From Sanguibacter keddieii DSM 10542 (GTDB lineage: Bacteria; Actinomycetota; Actinomycetes; Actinomycetales; Cellulomonadaceae), in NCBI RefSeq assembly GCF_000024925.1, contig NC_013521.1:2604001-2668000 (forward strand): a DNA stretch of 64,000 bases, in the 5' to 3' direction. The translations under genes were made by a program, and so were the position numbers. The notes beneath the pieces are model-generated. The model was given only the letters and a program-made list of their open reading frames with translations, made no database searches and was not told the DNA's origin. This document shows, in pieces, positions 9,494 through 19,843 of this stretch (its first letter is position 1; every line of letters begins with the position of its first letter).

Positions 9494-10591
9494 CTACCGC
9501 GGGTCCGAGGACGTCGTCGAGGCGTCGTCGGAGCCCTCGGCGCCGCCGCCGTCGGAGCGGATGTCGATGCGCCAGCCGGTGAGCTTCGCGGCCAGACGGG
9601 CGTTCTGGCCCTCCTTGCCGATCGCGAGCGACAGCTGGAAGTCCGGCACGATGACGCGGGCTGCGCGGGCGTCGGCGTCCACGACCGTCACGGAGATCAC
9701 AGTCGCCGGCGACAGCGCGCTCGCCACGAAGGCCGCAGGGTCGTCGTTCCAGTCGACGATGTCGATCTTCTCGTCGTGCAGCTCGGCCATCACGGCGCGC
9801 ACGCGTGAGCCCATCGGGCCGATGCAGGCACCCTTGGCGTTGAGGCCGGAGACCCGTGCCCGCACCGCCATCTTGGTGCGGTGCCCGGCCTCGCGGGCGA
9901 TCGCGACGATCTCCACGGAGCCGTCGGCGACCTCGGGGACCTCCATCTCGAAGAGCTTGCGCACGAGGTTGGGGTGCGTCCGGCTCAGCGAGATCTGCGG
10001 GCCCTTCATGCCGCGCGACACGTCGAGGACGTACGACCGCAGACGCTCGCCGTGCGTGTACTTCTCGGTCGGCACCTGCTCGTGCGCCCCGAGGACCGCC
10101 TCGGTGCCGCCGACGTCCACGAGCACGACGCGCGGGTCGCGGCCCTGCTGGATGATGCCCGAGACGAGCTCACCCTCCTTGTCGCGGAACTGCCCGAGCA
10201 CCTGGTCGTCCTCGGCGTCGCGCAGGCGCTGCATGATCACCTGACGAGCCGTCGAGGTCGCGATGCGGCCGAAGTCCGTCGGGGTGTCGTCGAACTCGGG
10301 ACCGAGGGTGCGGACGACACGGGTCGTCGGCGCCTCGTCGTCCTCCGTGCCGTCGGCGTCGTCTCCGTCGCTGTAGCGCGGCTCGACCGGCTCCTCGGTC
10401 TCGATGTCCTCGCGCGCCCAGACCGTCACGTGGCCGGACTTGCGGTCGATCTCGACCCGCGCGGTGCGCTGCGCGCCCGGGGTCCGCTGGTAGGCCAGCG
10501 CCAGCGCCTGCTCGATCGCGGAGACCAGCACGTCGAGGCTGATCTCCCGCTCGCGCTCGAGGAGGCGCAGCGCGCTCATGTCGATGTCCAT
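9494..10591 (-). CDS. nusA: Transcription termination/antitermination protein NusA
   Basis: NusA binds RNA polymerase and nascent RNA and modulates pausing, termination and antitermination. The 365-residue protein starts [20 protein letters not shown]. It has the N-terminal polymerase-binding domain, then S1 ([23 protein letters not shown]) and two KH domains ([14 protein letters not shown] and [18 protein letters not shown]). It lacks the C-terminal acidic repeats of enteric NusA, as usual in actinobacteria. Its ATG at 10591 is two bases from the rimP stop. Confidence 0.96.
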   Translation of the reverse strand: MDIDMSALRLLEREREISLDVLVSAIEQALALAYQRTPGAQRTARVEIDRKSGHVTVWAREDIETEEPVEPRYSDGDDADGTEDDEAPTTRVVRTLGPEFDDTPTDFGRIATSTARQVIMQRLRDAEDDQVLGQFRDKEGELVSGIIQQGRDPRVVLVDVGGTEAVLGAHEQVPTEKYTHGERLRSYVLDVSRGMKGPQISLSRTHPNLVRKLFEMEVPEVADGSVEIVAIAREAGHRTKMAVRARVSGLNAKGACIGPMGSRVRAVMAELHDEKIDIVDWNDDPAAFVASALSPATVISVTVVDADARAARVIVPDFQLSLAIGKEGQNARLAAKLTGWRIDIRSDGGGAEGSDDASTTSSDPR

Positions 10592-10592
10592 C

Positions 10593-11138
10593 TCAGCCCT
10601 CACCATCTGTGCGGTCGGTGTCTTCCGAACCGTCGAAGTCTTCGAAGTCGCTCTCGTCGACCGAGGCGGCCCGCTTGAGCTCGACCTCGACCTGCCCGCT
10701 GCTCACGGCCGCGAAGGGCACCTCGTGCGGTGCGCCGTCGGCGCCCTCGAACACGAGGACCTCGTCCTCGACCGAGGTCAGGCGCTCGGTGAACGGCGCG
10801 CCCTCGACGAGGGTCACCGCCACGAGACGTGTCCGCGCGCGCTTGAAGTGGCGCAGCTCGGTGAGCGGGCGGCTCGTCCCGGGCGAGGTCACCTCGAGCG
10901 TGAACTTGCCGGGGAGCGCGGGGAGGGTGTCGAGCGTGTCGGAGATGACCCGCGAGACCTCGGCGACCTGGTCGAGGCCGAGGGCACCCGTCTGGTCCTC
11001 CGTGAGGTCGAGCACGACCCGCACGACGGTGCGTGCGCCCGCCGGGGCCACCTGGACGTCCTCCAGGACGAGCCCTGCGCTCTCGACCCCTGGTCGGACC
11101 GCGTCCGCCACCTGCTCAGCGATCGGCGATGCTGCCAT
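10593..11138 (-). CDS. rimP: Ribosome maturation factor RimP
   Basis: RimP supports maturation of the 30S subunit. The 181-residue protein starts [30 protein letters not shown], and contains the typical [26 protein letters not shown] region (key residues SPGTSRPL). The ATG at 11138 has AGGGAG upstream. The last 30 residues are acidic. It is the first gene of the rimP-nusA-ylxR-infB run and is transcribed away from the lipoprotein gene. Confidence 0.93.
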   Translation of the reverse strand: MAASPIAEQVADAVRPGVESAGLVLEDVQVAPAGARTVVRVVLDLTEDQTGALGLDQVAEVSRVISDTLDTLPALPGKFTLEVTSPGTSRPLTELRHFKRARTRLVAVTLVEGAPFTERLTSVEDEVLVFEGADGAPHEVPFAAVSSGQVEVELKRAASVDESDFEDFDGSEDTDRTDGEG

Positions 11139-11347
11139 CTCTTCACTCCCTGTCGGCTCCACAGCCCACCAGGCATGGATCAGACCGGTGTGCTGTTGTT
11201 CTCGGACCAAGCGTACCGAGTCCTCCGACCGACGCCGGACGGCCCGACCGCCGACGACCTCGCCGGGGCCCGGTGCGCCGCCGCCTGACAGCGCACCGCG
11301 GCACGGCGAGCCGGCCCAGGACCGACGGCGTGGCATCATCAGGGGCG

Positions 11348-12532
11348 ATGAACACCGCCGCGGATATCCAGCCCCCGCCCGCCGTCGACGCCGCCTCCGG
11401 GCACCCCCGCCCGGCACCGCGGCGACGCCGCGCACGGACGCTCCTGACCGTGATCATCAGCACAGTCCTCGCCCTCGCCACCGTGGCCGGCTGCGGCATC
11501 AGGCTCGAGAGCCCGGCGCCCGCCGCGCTCGTCCCCGACGCCGACGAGATCTCGCGGCAGGCGGCCGTCGCCGACGTCCTGCTCGTGGGGCCGGAGGCCC
11601 GCCTGACGATCCCGACCGTCGACCCCGCCTCCCCCGTGGTCGCGCTGCTCGAGGAGATCGACGCGAGCGCGACCGCGCAGGCCGAGGCCCTCGGCGGGGA
11701 GTACGTCTCGGGCGTCGAGGGTGAGGGCGGCGACCCGGCCGGCACCAGCTCGCACGACGCCGCAGACGGTCAGACCGCCCTGGCGCCCGGCTCGGTCACC
11801 GACGACGAGGGCACCATCGACCCGTCGGTCGCGGCGAGCCCGACCGACGAGCCCACCGGCTCGACGACGACCGACCCGGCACCGTCGGTCCCCCGCCTGC
11901 TCACCGTCCTCACGCAGTCCGCCGACCGCACCCGGGCCTCGATCGGTACTCCGCGCGACCCCGCGCTCGCCCGCCTCTACGCCTCGGTCGCGACCTCGCA
12001 CCTCGACCAGGCACGCTCGCTCGCGGCCCTCTCCGGCCTCGACGCCCCGGCACCCGAGTCCTTCACGACCACGCTCCCGACCACGCTGCCCAAGAACCTC
12101 TCCGCAGCCGACCTCGTCACGGTCGTGCGGGCCGAGGACGCCGCGGGCTACGCCTACGAGGTCATGGCCGCCCGCCTGGCCGACGGTGACCGGACGGCGG
12201 CCCGCGACCGCGCCGCAGAGCACCGTGAGCGGGCCCAGGGCTGGGCAGTGCTCGCCTCGCTCGACGGAGCGGCCACCGACCCGAGGGAGGTGGCCTACGA
12301 CCTCGGCACGATCGCCGATGGGACCCCGACGCTCGCCTCGCGCGACTCGATGGTCACGCGCGCCGCGGAGATCGAGGCCGACCTCGCGGACGCCTACGCG
12401 ACCTTCGTCGGCCAGGTCGACGCCGACGCCCGGTCCTCGATGCTCGACCTCCTGGCGGACGCACACCTCTCCTCGAGGTCCTGGGGAGCACCCGCGAGCA
12501 CCTTCCCCGGCATGCCCGAGCTCGCCGGCTGA
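11348..12532 (+). CDS. Lipoprotein with DUF4439 ferritin-like domain
   Basis: The 394-residue product has a basic N-terminus (RRRRARTL), a hydrophobic segment and a lipobox-like TVAGC near residue 53, so it is probably a membrane-anchored lipoprotein. The C-terminal 140 residues are helical, with DLVTVVRAEDAAGYAYEVMAARL and RDRAAEHRERAQGW, matching the DUF4439 ferritin-like family found beside rimP and proS in actinobacteria. A Thr/Ser/Asp-rich linker precedes it. AGGGGC sits before the ATG. Metal binding is not demonstrable from the sequence. Divergent from rimP. Confidence 0.78.
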   Translation: MNTAADIQPPPAVDAASGHPRPAPRRRRARTLLTVIISTVLALATVAGCGIRLESPAPAALVPDADEISRQAAVADVLLVGPEARLTIPTVDPASPVVALLEEIDASATAQAEALGGEYVSGVEGEGGDPAGTSSHDAADGQTALAPGSVTDDEGTIDPSVAASPTDEPTGSTTTDPAPSVPRLLTVLTQSADRTRASIGTPRDPALARLYASVATSHLDQARSLAALSGLDAPAPESFTTTLPTTLPKNLSAADLVTVVRAEDAAGYAYEVMAARLADGDRTAARDRAAEHRERAQGWAVLASLDGAATDPREVAYDLGTIADGTPTLASRDSMVTRAAEIEADLADAYATFVGQVDADARSSMLDLLADAHLSSRSWGAPASTFPGMPELAG

Positions 12533-12555
12533 CGCCGAGCCGCTCCGAGACGCCA

Positions 12556-12590
12556 GCAGGGCCGGTCACGTCCGTCGTGACCGGCCCTGC
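12556..12590. terminator. Bidirectional terminator between the DUF4439 gene and proS
   Basis: A perfect 15-bp stem (arms GCAGGGCCGGTCACG and its complement) surrounds a five-base loop. The genes on both sides converge here. The plus-strand exit is TTATGTGCT. Confidence 0.85.
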
Positions 12591-12640
12591 TTATGTGCTG
12601 CTCATGTGCTGCTGAGGCGCAGCGGTGGCTGAGCCGTGGC

Positions 12641-14416
12641 TCAGAGAGCCTCGACCATCTCCACGACGCGCTGGGCTGCCTCGGCGACAGGCACGGAGAC
12701 GGCCTCTCCGCCGACCCGCGGCCGGACCTCGACCACGCCGTCGGCCAGCCCGCGTCCCACGACCACCACGAGCGGCACCCCGAGCAGCTCGGCGTCCGCG
12801 AACTTCACGCCGGGCGACACCTTGGGGCGGTCGTCGTAGAGCACCTCGACCCGCTGGGCCGAGAGCTCCTGCGCGATCGTCTCGGCCGCCGCGAAGACCG
12901 CCGGGTCCTTGCCGGTGGCCACGACGTGCACGTGCGCCGGGGCGACGTGCGCCGGCCAGGCGAGGCCCTTCTCGTCGTGGTTGGCCTCGGCCAGGGCGGC
13001 GAGCGCACGCGTCACGCCGATGCCGTACGAGCCCATCGTCACGGTGACCTGCTTGCCGTTGACGTCCAGCACCTTGAGCCCGAGCGCGTCCGCGTACTTG
13101 CGACCGAGCTGGAAGATGTGACCGATCTCGATCCCACGGGCGAGCTCGAGGGGGCCCGAGCCGTCCGGGGCCGGGTCGCCGGCCCGGACCTCGGCGCACT
13201 CGACGGTGCCGTCGGCGACGAAGTCCCGTCCGGCCACCAGGTCGAACACGTGCTTGCCGGGCTCGTTGGCCCCGGTGATCCAGCGCGTCCCGGCCACGAC
13301 CCTGGGGTCCACGAGGTAGCGGATCGCCGTCTCGTCACCGGTGTGGGCACGCCCGAGGACCTGCGGGCCGATGTACCCCTTGACCAGGACCGGGTTCTTG
13401 GCGAAGTCGCCGTCGCCGGCAGGCTCGGCCTCGGCGGGCGCGAGGGCCGCCTCGAGGCGCTTGAGGTCGACCTCGCGGTCGCCCGGGAGGCCGACGACGA
13501 GGAGCTCGCGCGTCCCGTCGGGCTGGACGACGGCGAGGACCACGTTCTTGAGCGTGTCGGCAGCGGTCCACGCGCGACCGTCCGAGCGGGGGTGCTCGGC
13601 GTTGGCGACCGCCACGAGCGACTCGATGGTGGGGGTGTCCGGCGTGGCCTCGACGTGCGCGGCGGGGGCGTCCGAGGCGTCGACCTCGGGCGGGACGATG
13701 GTCGTCACGGCCTCGACGTTGGCGGCGTAGCCACCGGGAGAGCGCACGAAGGTGTCCTCACCGATGGCGGTCGGGTGCAGGAACTCCTCGCTGCGCGAGC
13801 CACCCATAGCGCCGGAGGTGGCCGCGACCACGACGTACTCGAGGCCGAGCCGCGTGAAGATCTTCTCGTACGCGGCACGCTGCACGAGGTACGAGGCCTC
13901 GAGCCCGGCGTCGTCGACGTCGAAGGAGTACGCGTCCTTCATGACGAACTCACGACCGCGGATGAGCCCGGCGCGCGGGCGCGCCTCGTCGCGGTACTTG
14001 GTCTGCACCTGGAAGAGCGTCACCGGGAGGTCCTTGTACGAGGAGTACAGGTCCTTGACGAGGAGCGTGAACATCTCCTCGTGGGTGGGCGCCAGGAGGT
14101 AGTCGTTGTCACGACGGTCCTTCAGGCGGAAGAGGTTCGGGCCGTACTCGGTCCAGCGCCCGGTCGCCTCGTAGGGCTCGCGGGGCAGGAGCGCCGGGAA
14201 GTGGACCTCCTGGGCACCAGCCGCCTGCATCTCCTCGCGGACCACGGCCTCGACCTTGGCGAGCACCCGCAGGCCGAGCGGCAGCCAGGTGTAGATCCCG
14301 GGGGCGGCACGGCGGATGTACCCCGCGCGCACCAGCAGACGGTGGCTCGCGACCTCGGCGTCAGCCGGGTCCTCACGCAGGGTACGGACGAACAGTGTCG
14401 AGAGACGCAGCAGCAT
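12641..14416 (-). CDS. proS: Proline--tRNA ligase
   Basis: ProRS charges tRNA-Pro. The 591-residue length and the N-terminal block [40 protein letters not shown] (key residues [13 protein letters not shown]) mark the long bacterial form. An editing insertion lies between the class II motifs, and an anticodon-binding domain ends the protein. Class II motif 2 is visible in [25 protein letters not shown] (key residues [12 protein letters not shown]). It follows the GNAT gene by 54 bases. Confidence 0.97.
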   Translation of the reverse strand: MLLRLSTLFVRTLREDPADAEVASHRLLVRAGYIRRAAPGIYTWLPLGLRVLAKVEAVVREEMQAAGAQEVHFPALLPREPYEATGRWTEYGPNLFRLKDRRDNDYLLAPTHEEMFTLLVKDLYSSYKDLPVTLFQVQTKYRDEARPRAGLIRGREFVMKDAYSFDVDDAGLEASYLVQRAAYEKIFTRLGLEYVVVAATSGAMGGSRSEEFLHPTAIGEDTFVRSPGGYAANVEAVTTIVPPEVDASDAPAAHVEATPDTPTIESLVAVANAEHPRSDGRAWTAADTLKNVVLAVVQPDGTRELLVVGLPGDREVDLKRLEAALAPAEAEPAGDGDFAKNPVLVKGYIGPQVLGRAHTGDETAIRYLVDPRVVAGTRWITGANEPGKHVFDLVAGRDFVADGTVECAEVRAGDPAPDGSGPLELARGIEIGHIFQLGRKYADALGLKVLDVNGKQVTVTMGSYGIGVTRALAALAEANHDEKGLAWPAHVAPAHVHVVATGKDPAVFAAAETIAQELSAQRVEVLYDDRPKVSPGVKFADAELLGVPLVVVVGRGLADGVVEVRPRVGGEAVSVPVAEAAQRVVEMVEAL

Positions 14417-14470
14417 GGGACGAGCCTAGTGCGTGAGCGTGGCAGGTCTGTACACGCTCGTCCTGCATGT

Positions 14471-15355
14471 TCAGAACAGGACGGTCGCGTAGGTCCCGAC
14501 CTGCTCGAAGCCCACCCTGCGATAGGTCGCCAGAGCCCGCTCGTTGAAGCTGTTGACGTAGAGCGACACCGTACGGCCGGGCGCCGCGAGCACGTGCCGG
14601 ACGACCGCTGCCATGCCGGGCGCTGCCCGGCCCGTGCCGCGGTCGAGCGGGTCGACCCAGACCCCCTGGACCTGGGCGACGTCACGCGTGAGCGCCCCGA
14701 TCTCGGCCTTGAAGACGATGCGGCCGTCGGGCTCGTGCGCGCGGGAGAGGAAGGACCGCCGGTCGTGCACCAGCGACGCGACGCGCTCTTCGTAGGCACG
14801 TGCCGAGTAGGTCATGGGCGAGTAGCCGACCTCTTCCTCGAACATGCGCACGCAGGCGGGCAGGAGGTCGGGCATGTCCTCCGCGGTCGAGGTCCGCACG
14901 TCGGGGTCGGGCTCGACCAGAAGCTCCCCCTGCATGACCATCGACGGCTGCTCGGTACGCACCGAGCGGGCCGGGCCCCAGTCGGCCTCGAGCCGACGCC
15001 ACAGCCCGAGGGCCGCGACCGCCGGCCCCACGATCGACGAGCACCGACGTCCCTGCGCCCGCGCCTGGGCGGCGAAGGCGTCGAGCACCTCCGTGTCGGG
15101 GGACGGCACCACCGGCACGAGGTTGGCACCCGCCCAGCACGTCGCCACCAGCGGCCCCTGCGCGGGGAAGCCCCAGGCCTGCCCGCCGGTCCGCGCGAAG
15201 CCGTCGACGAGGGCAGCCTCGACGCGGGACGCGGCGAGCACAGAGCCGACAGGGTCGACGGCGCACAGCGCCATCATCTCGGGGAGGTCCACGTCCGACA
15301 GGATCCTCACCGCGGGCCTGCTCACGTCAGGCGTTCGCGTACGGACGCTCGTCAA
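14471..15355 (-). CDS. GNAT N-acetyltransferase with N-terminal DUF4081 domain
   Basis: The 294-residue protein has an N-terminal DUF4081-like domain of about 120 residues. A C-terminal GNAT fold follows, with VQGVWVDPLDRGTGRAAPGMAAVV, the acetyl-CoA loop region (compare RGxGxA), and VNSFNERALATYRRVGFEQVG. The substrate is unknown. I chose TTG at 15355 because AGGAGG lies five bases upstream. The GTG ten codons earlier would put that site inside the gene. The position between ispG and proS is typical for actinobacteria. Confidence 0.83.
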   Translation of the reverse strand: MTSVRTRTPDVSRPAVRILSDVDLPEMMALCAVDPVGSVLAASRVEAALVDGFARTGGQAWGFPAQGPLVATCWAGANLVPVVPSPDTEVLDAFAAQARAQGRRCSSIVGPAVAALGLWRRLEADWGPARSVRTEQPSMVMQGELLVEPDPDVRTSTAEDMPDLLPACVRMFEEEVGYSPMTYSARAYEERVASLVHDRRSFLSRAHEPDGRIVFKAEIGALTRDVAQVQGVWVDPLDRGTGRAAPGMAAVVRHVLAAPGRTVSLYVNSFNERALATYRRVGFEQVGTYATVLF

Positions 15356-15440
15356 CTCGACCTCCTCCGGCCGGGCGCAGCGCACGGTGCGCGGCGTGGT
15401 GCCTCTGTGTGGTGCTCGGCCCGGGCGCCCGGGCCGTGGG

Positions 15441-16598
15441 TCAGCCGACCGAGACGACCGGGGCGCCGCCCTCGGCGGGGCGCTCCATGGTCTCGGCGAT
15501 GCGCATGGCCTCTTCGATGAGCGTCTCGACGATCAGCGCCTCGGGGACGGTCTTGACGACCTCGCCCTTGACGAAGATCTGTCCCTTGCCGTTGCCCGAG
15601 GCCACGCCCAGGTCGGCCTCGCGAGCCTCGCCGGGGCCGTTCACGACGCAGCCCATGACGGCCACGCGGAGCGGGACCTCGAGGCCCTCGAGACCGGCGG
15701 TGACCTTCTCGGCGAGCGTGTACACGTCGACCTGGGCGCGCCCGCACGACGGGCACGAGACGATCTCGAGCTTGCGGGGCCGGAGGTTGAGCGACTGGAG
15801 GATCTGGATGCCGACCTTGACCTCCTCGACCGGCGGGGCGGACAGCGAGACGCGGATCGTGTCGCCGATGCCCTGCGAGAGCAGCGCGCCGAAGGCGGTC
15901 GCGGACTTGATGGTGCCCTGGAAGGCCGGACCTGCCTCGGTGACACCGAGGTGCAGCGGCCAGTCGCCGGCCTGCGAGAGCAGCTCGTAGGCGCGCACCA
16001 TGACCACGGGGTCGTTGTGCTTGACCGAGATCTTGAAGTCGTGGAAGTCGTGCTCCTCGAAGAGCGACGCCTCCCAGACGGCCGACTCGACGAGCGCCTC
16101 GGGAGTCGCCTTGCCGTACTTGGCCATGATCCGCGGGTCGAGCGACCCGGCGTTGACGCCGATACGGATCGAGACGCCCGCGTCACGGGCGGCGTTCGCG
16201 ATCTGCTTGACCTGGTCGTCGAACTTGCGGATGTTGCCCGGGTTCACGCGCACCGCGGCACAGCCGGCGTCGATCGCCGCGTAGACGTACTTGGGCTGGA
16301 AGTGGATGTCCGCGATCACGGGGATCTGCGACTTCCTGGCGATCGCCGGGAGCGCGAGGGCGTCGTCCTGGCTCGGCACCGCGACACGCACGATGTCGCA
16401 GCCCGAGGCCGTCAGCTCCGCGATCTGCTGGAGGGTCGCGTTGATGTCGGTGGTCGGCGTGGTGCACATGGACTGCACGCTCACCGGGGCGTCGCCGCCG
16501 ACGTCCACCTTGCCCACCTTGATCTTGCGGGTGGGTCGTCGCGGGGCGAGGACGGGCGGAGGTGCTTCGGGCATACCAAGGCTGATCGGGAGGCTCAC
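15441..16598 (-). CDS. ispG: Flavodoxin-dependent 4-hydroxy-3-methylbut-2-enyl-diphosphate synthase
   Basis: IspG makes HMBPP from MEcPP in the MEP isoprenoid pathway. The 385-residue protein has the N-terminal TIM barrel ([25 protein letters not shown]) and the C-terminal iron-sulfur domain with cysteines in SCPSCGR and [14 protein letters not shown] at 16598 has no clear ribosome binding site; GATACT lies six bases upstream, so a leaderless mRNA is possible. It works in the same pathway as dxr, two genes upstream. Confidence 0.95.
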   Translation of the reverse strand: MSLPISLGMPEAPPPVLAPRRPTRKIKVGKVDVGGDAPVSVQSMCTTPTTDINATLQQIAELTASGCDIVRVAVPSQDDALALPAIARKSQIPVIADIHFQPKYVYAAIDAGCAAVRVNPGNIRKFDDQVKQIANAARDAGVSIRIGVNAGSLDPRIMAKYGKATPEALVESAVWEASLFEEHDFHDFKISVKHNDPVVMVRAYELLSQAGDWPLHLGVTEAGPAFQGTIKSATAFGALLSQGIGDTIRVSLSAPPVEEVKVGIQILQSLNLRPRKLEIVSCPSCGRAQVDVYTLAEKVTAGLEGLEVPLRVAVMGCVVNGPGEAREADLGVASGNGKGQIFVKGEVVKTVPEALIVETLIEEAMRIAETMERPAEGGAPVVSVG

Positions 16599-16680
16599 CT
16601 GACCAGTATCCCTCTCCGTGGCGGTCCGGCGCACCCCGGCAGCGCCGTTGTGTCCGATGTGACGCGGTCCTCCACAGACC

Positions 16681-17997
16681 TCACATGAGCTGGACGGGTC
16701 TGACGACGTCGACGTACGCGATGAGCGCGCCCATCGCCGCCATGACCACGAACACGCCGTAGGCGAGCGGCATCATGCGGGCGGTGTCCGCAGGCGCCGG
16801 GCGCGGGCGGCCCCGGACCCGCGCCACCTGGCGGCGCGCCCCCTCGTACAGGGCACCCACGACGTGGCCCCCGTCGAGCGGGAGCAGCGGGATGAGGTTG
16901 AAGGCGAACAGCGCGATGTTGAGCCCCGCGACCATCATGATGAGGTCCGCGGTGCGCAGCGCGGTGTCGTACCCGTCGATCTGCACCGACGCGATCTCAC
17001 CCGCGAACCGTCCCACGCCCACGGGGCCCACGACGGAGGTCGGGTCGCGCTCCTCGAGGCCGAAGGCGACCTGGGTGATGTCGACCATGCGCTCGGGGAG
17101 GGTGACGATCACCTGTGCGGTCTGGACGAGCCGGTCCCAGAGCATGCCCGGGACGACGGTCACCGGCTGCGGCTCGAGACCCTGCGTGGGGCTGATCCCG
17201 AGGAAGCCGACGCTCCGGGTCACCGGCTCCCCGTCGCTGTCGAGCACCGCGGCGCCGGACGCGTCCGTGGTGGGGCGGTCTGCGACGACAGGGGTGACGA
17301 CCGACTCGACCCGCTGGCCGTCACGCTCGACGACCACCTCCGTGGGCGTACCGCCCGCGGCGCTGATCTGCGCGGCCAGCTCGTCCCATCCGGTCGTGGC
17401 CACCCCCCCGAACTCGACGATGGTGTCTCCCGGGAGCAGCCCCGCAGCCGCTGCCGGGGCCAGCTCTGAGCCCTCGGTGCACTCGGCGTCGGCCGGGGCA
17501 CCCACGGGCAGGACGCACTGGGACACCGACGCCAGCGTGGTCGTCGGGCCGAAGGCACCGAAGCCGACCACGACGACGGTGAAGAGCACCGCGGCGATCA
17601 CGAGGTTCATGAACGGCCCGCCGAGCATGACGACGAGCTTCTTCGGGGCCGAGAGGTTGTAGAAGGCCCGGTGCTCCTCCCCCGGGACGATCTCCTCCGC
17701 GCTCGCGTCGCGCGCCGACTGGACGAGCTCGGCGATGCGCCCCGTCTTCCGCTCGGCACGCGGGTCCCCCGGGGGGTACATGCCGACGAGGCGCACGTAC
17801 CCGCCGAGCGGGATGGCCTTGAGCCCGTACTCCGTCTCGCCCCGCGTGCGGGACCACAGCGTCGGGCCGAAGCCGACCATGTACTGGCTGACGCGGACGC
17901 CGAACCTCTTGGCCGGGACCATGTGGCCGACCTCGTGGAGGGCGATCGAGACGAGGAGCCCGGCGAGGATGACGAGCACGCCCACGAGGTAGGACAT
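16681..17997 (-). CDS. Site-2 intramembrane metalloprotease, RseP/Rip1 family (M50)
   Basis: This 438-residue membrane protease cuts membrane-spanning regulators such as anti-sigma factors. The zinc motif HEVGH is at residues 21-25 in the first membrane segment. The second metal ligand is in [15 protein letters not shown] near the C-terminus. One PDZ domain lies between (around [21 protein letters not shown]). The ATG at 17997 has AGGAG five bases upstream. It sits between dxr and ispG, as in Mycobacterium (Rip1/Rv2869c). The substrates here are unknown. Confidence 0.92.
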   Translation of the reverse strand: MSYLVGVLVILAGLLVSIALHEVGHMVPAKRFGVRVSQYMVGFGPTLWSRTRGETEYGLKAIPLGGYVRLVGMYPPGDPRAERKTGRIAELVQSARDASAEEIVPGEEHRAFYNLSAPKKLVVMLGGPFMNLVIAAVLFTVVVVGFGAFGPTTTLASVSQCVLPVGAPADAECTEGSELAPAAAAGLLPGDTIVEFGGVATTGWDELAAQISAAGGTPTEVVVERDGQRVESVVTPVVADRPTTDASGAAVLDSDGEPVTRSVGFLGISPTQGLEPQPVTVVPGMLWDRLVQTAQVIVTLPERMVDITQVAFGLEERDPTSVVGPVGVGRFAGEIASVQIDGYDTALRTADLIMMVAGLNIALFAFNLIPLLPLDGGHVVGALYEGARRQVARVRGRPRPAPADTARMMPLAYGVFVVMAAMGALIAYVDVVRPVQLM

Positions 17998-18052
17998 CTG
18001 AACTCCTGACTGGTCAGCACGGTGCGCTGGTCGAAGGGTACCGCGCAGGGCG

Positions 18053-18073
18053 CGCGGACCGGCTCGGTCCGCG
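18053..18073 (-). terminator. Small hairpin between dxr and the site-2 protease gene
   Basis: A perfect 9-bp GC-rich stem (CGCGGACCG) has a three-base loop. It is in the 117-base gap downstream of dxr. It could be a weak terminator or processing site. Confidence 0.4.
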
Positions 18074-18114
18074 GACATGGTGCCCGAGCGGCCTGGGAGC
18101 CACCTGCGAGCCAC

Positions 18115-19302
18115 TCAGCGCTCGGCGAGCACCTCGCGCGCCCGCCCGCGCGCCCACGTCTCGGCTGCGAGCACGTCGTCGAGGGTGAGCACACCGCTGC
18201 TCGACTCGTGCTCGGCGACCACGCGCTCGACGGTCTCGACGATCTCGAGGAACCCGATGCGCCCCTCGAGGAAGGCTGCGACGCACTCCTCGTTCGCGGC
18301 GTTGAAGACCGCCGGGTGGGTGGCACCCGCGGCTGCGACCTGCCTGGCGAGCCGGACGGCACCGAAGAGGGTCTCGTCGAGAGGCTCGAAGGTCCAGGCG
18401 ACGGGCCTCGACCAGTCGCACGGCGTCGACACGTCGTCGAGACGCTCGGGCCAGCTGAGGCCGAGCGCGATCGGCAGCCGCATGTCCGGTGGCGAGGCCT
18501 GGGCGATCGTCGACCCGTCGTGGAACTCGACCATCGAGTGCACGACGGACTGCGGGTGGACCACCACGGTGATGTCGTCGACCGGGACGTCGAAGAGCAG
18601 GTGCGCCTCGATGAGCTCGAGCCCCTTGTTGACCAGCGTCGCCGAGTTGATCGTGACGACCGGCCCCATCGACCACGTGGGGTGGTCGAGCGCCTGGTCC
18701 ACCGTCACGGCCTTGACGTCGTCACGGTGCCAGCCGCGGAACGGGCCGCCCGACGCGGTGAGCACGAGCCGGCGGACCTCGTGGCGGGCACCCGAGCGCA
18801 GGCTCTGCGCCATCGCCGAGTGCTCGGAGTCGACCGGGACGATCTGGTCGGGGCGCACGCGCGCCGCCTGGACGAGCGGCCCCCCGACCACGAGGGACTC
18901 CTTGTTGGCGAGCGCGAGGGTCGATCCCGACCGCAGCGCGGCCAGCGTCGGCCCGAGGCCGACCGAGCCGGTGATCCCGTTGAGCACGACGTCCGAGCCG
19001 CCCGCGGCGAGCGTGGTCGCGGCGTCCGGGCCGGAGAGGACCTCGATCGCGCGAGAGCCTGGGGTCTGCAGGCGCGAGAGGTGGTCGCGGAGCGCCGGTA
19101 CCGCCGCCTCGTCAGACACCGCCACGACCTCGACGTCGAGGTCGACGGCCTGCTGGGCGAGCATCTCGGGCTGCGCCCCACCGGCCGAGAGCGCTGTCAC
19201 CCGGTACCTGTCGCGGTGCCGGGAGAGGACGTCGACGGCCTGGGTCCCGATGGACCCCGTCGACCCGAGGAGGGTGACCGAGCGGACGCTGCTACTCGAC
19301 AC
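18115..19302 (-). CDS. dxr: 1-deoxy-D-xylulose 5-phosphate reductoisomerase
   Basis: Dxr converts DXP to MEP with NADPH in the isoprenoid pathway. The 395-residue protein shows the nucleotide-binding loop LLGSTGSIGTQ near residue 10. The catalytic-loop region has LTASGGPFRGW, and the metal site lies around VPVDSEHSA. Its GTG start at 19302 overlaps the end of the DivIVA-motif gene by 11 bases, so the two are probably translated together. Confidence 0.96.
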   Translation of the reverse strand: MSSSSVRSVTLLGSTGSIGTQAVDVLSRHRDRYRVTALSAGGAQPEMLAQQAVDLDVEVVAVSDEAAVPALRDHLSRLQTPGSRAIEVLSGPDAATTLAAGGSDVVLNGITGSVGLGPTLAALRSGSTLALANKESLVVGGPLVQAARVRPDQIVPVDSEHSAMAQSLRSGARHEVRRLVLTASGGPFRGWHRDDVKAVTVDQALDHPTWSMGPVVTINSATLVNKGLELIEAHLLFDVPVDDITVVVHPQSVVHSMVEFHDGSTIAQASPPDMRLPIALGLSWPERLDDVSTPCDWSRPVAWTFEPLDETLFGAVRLARQVAAAGATHPAVFNAANEECVAAFLEGRIGFLEIVETVERVVAEHESSSGVLTLDDVLAAETWARGRAREVLAER

Positions 19303-19843
19303 CGAGGAGCACCTCGACAGCCCGGGAGAAGAACGCGTCGACCGGTGCCTCGGCGTAGCCGCGCCGACCGGAGCGCCGGCGGAACCGTGCCCGCCGGATC
19401 TCGTCCGCCGTGATCGGCTCGGTCTTGTCGAAGTACTCGACGAGCCGGTCGCACAGGTCGTCGACGTCGTCGCGGTCGTAGGCGGGCTGCCCGCGCCGGG
19501 CCGGCTCGAACCGCTCGCCGTCCGGGCGCCCGAGCCTGCCGTAGAGCGAGCGTGCGTTCTCCGCGAGCTGCTCCATCCAGGCGGCCGAGCCTCCTGTCAC
19601 GAGCACCTCCTGGCGCGCGCGGGCCACGAAGGCGCTCTCGAGGCGGTCGAGGGCGGCGTCGACCTCGTCGGTGTCGTAGCCGCCACGGGCCAGCTCGAAG
19701 CCGGCCGACCGGATGTCACGGCTCGAGAGGTCCTCGTCGCTCTGCCCCTCGTAGACCTGGCGGGCGTGCGCGAAGAAGTCGTCGACGTCCTCCTGCTCGT
19801 AGCCGAGCCTGAGCCGAGACACCGTCGAGAACATCTTCGTCAT
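19292..19843 (-). CDS. DivIVA-motif repeat protein
   Basis: The 183-residue protein carries four copies of the short DivIVA N-terminal motif: [35 protein letters not shown] and [11 protein letters not shown]. No long coiled coil follows them, so it is not a full DivIVA/Wag31. The pattern fits the actinobacterial DivIVA-domain repeat family, whose role is unclear; binding to membranes or to the pole is a guess. The ATG at 19843 has AGGAG and overlaps the rlmN stop by four bases. Its own end overlaps dxr. Confidence 0.82.
   Translation of the reverse strand: MTKMFSTVSRLRLGYEQEDVDDFFAHARQVYEGQSDEDLSSRDIRSAGFELARGGYDTDEVDAALDRLESAFVARARQEVLVTGGSAAWMEQLAENARSLYGRLGRPDGERFEPARRGQPAYDRDDVDDLCDRLVEYFDKTEPITADEIRRARFRRRSGRRGYAEAPVDAFFSRAVEVLLGVE

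Noticed and set aside
12593-15520. Plus-strand open frame of 975 codons opposite proS and the GNAT gene
   Set aside because: It crosses two well-supported minus-strand genes and their gap, so it is an antisense shadow.
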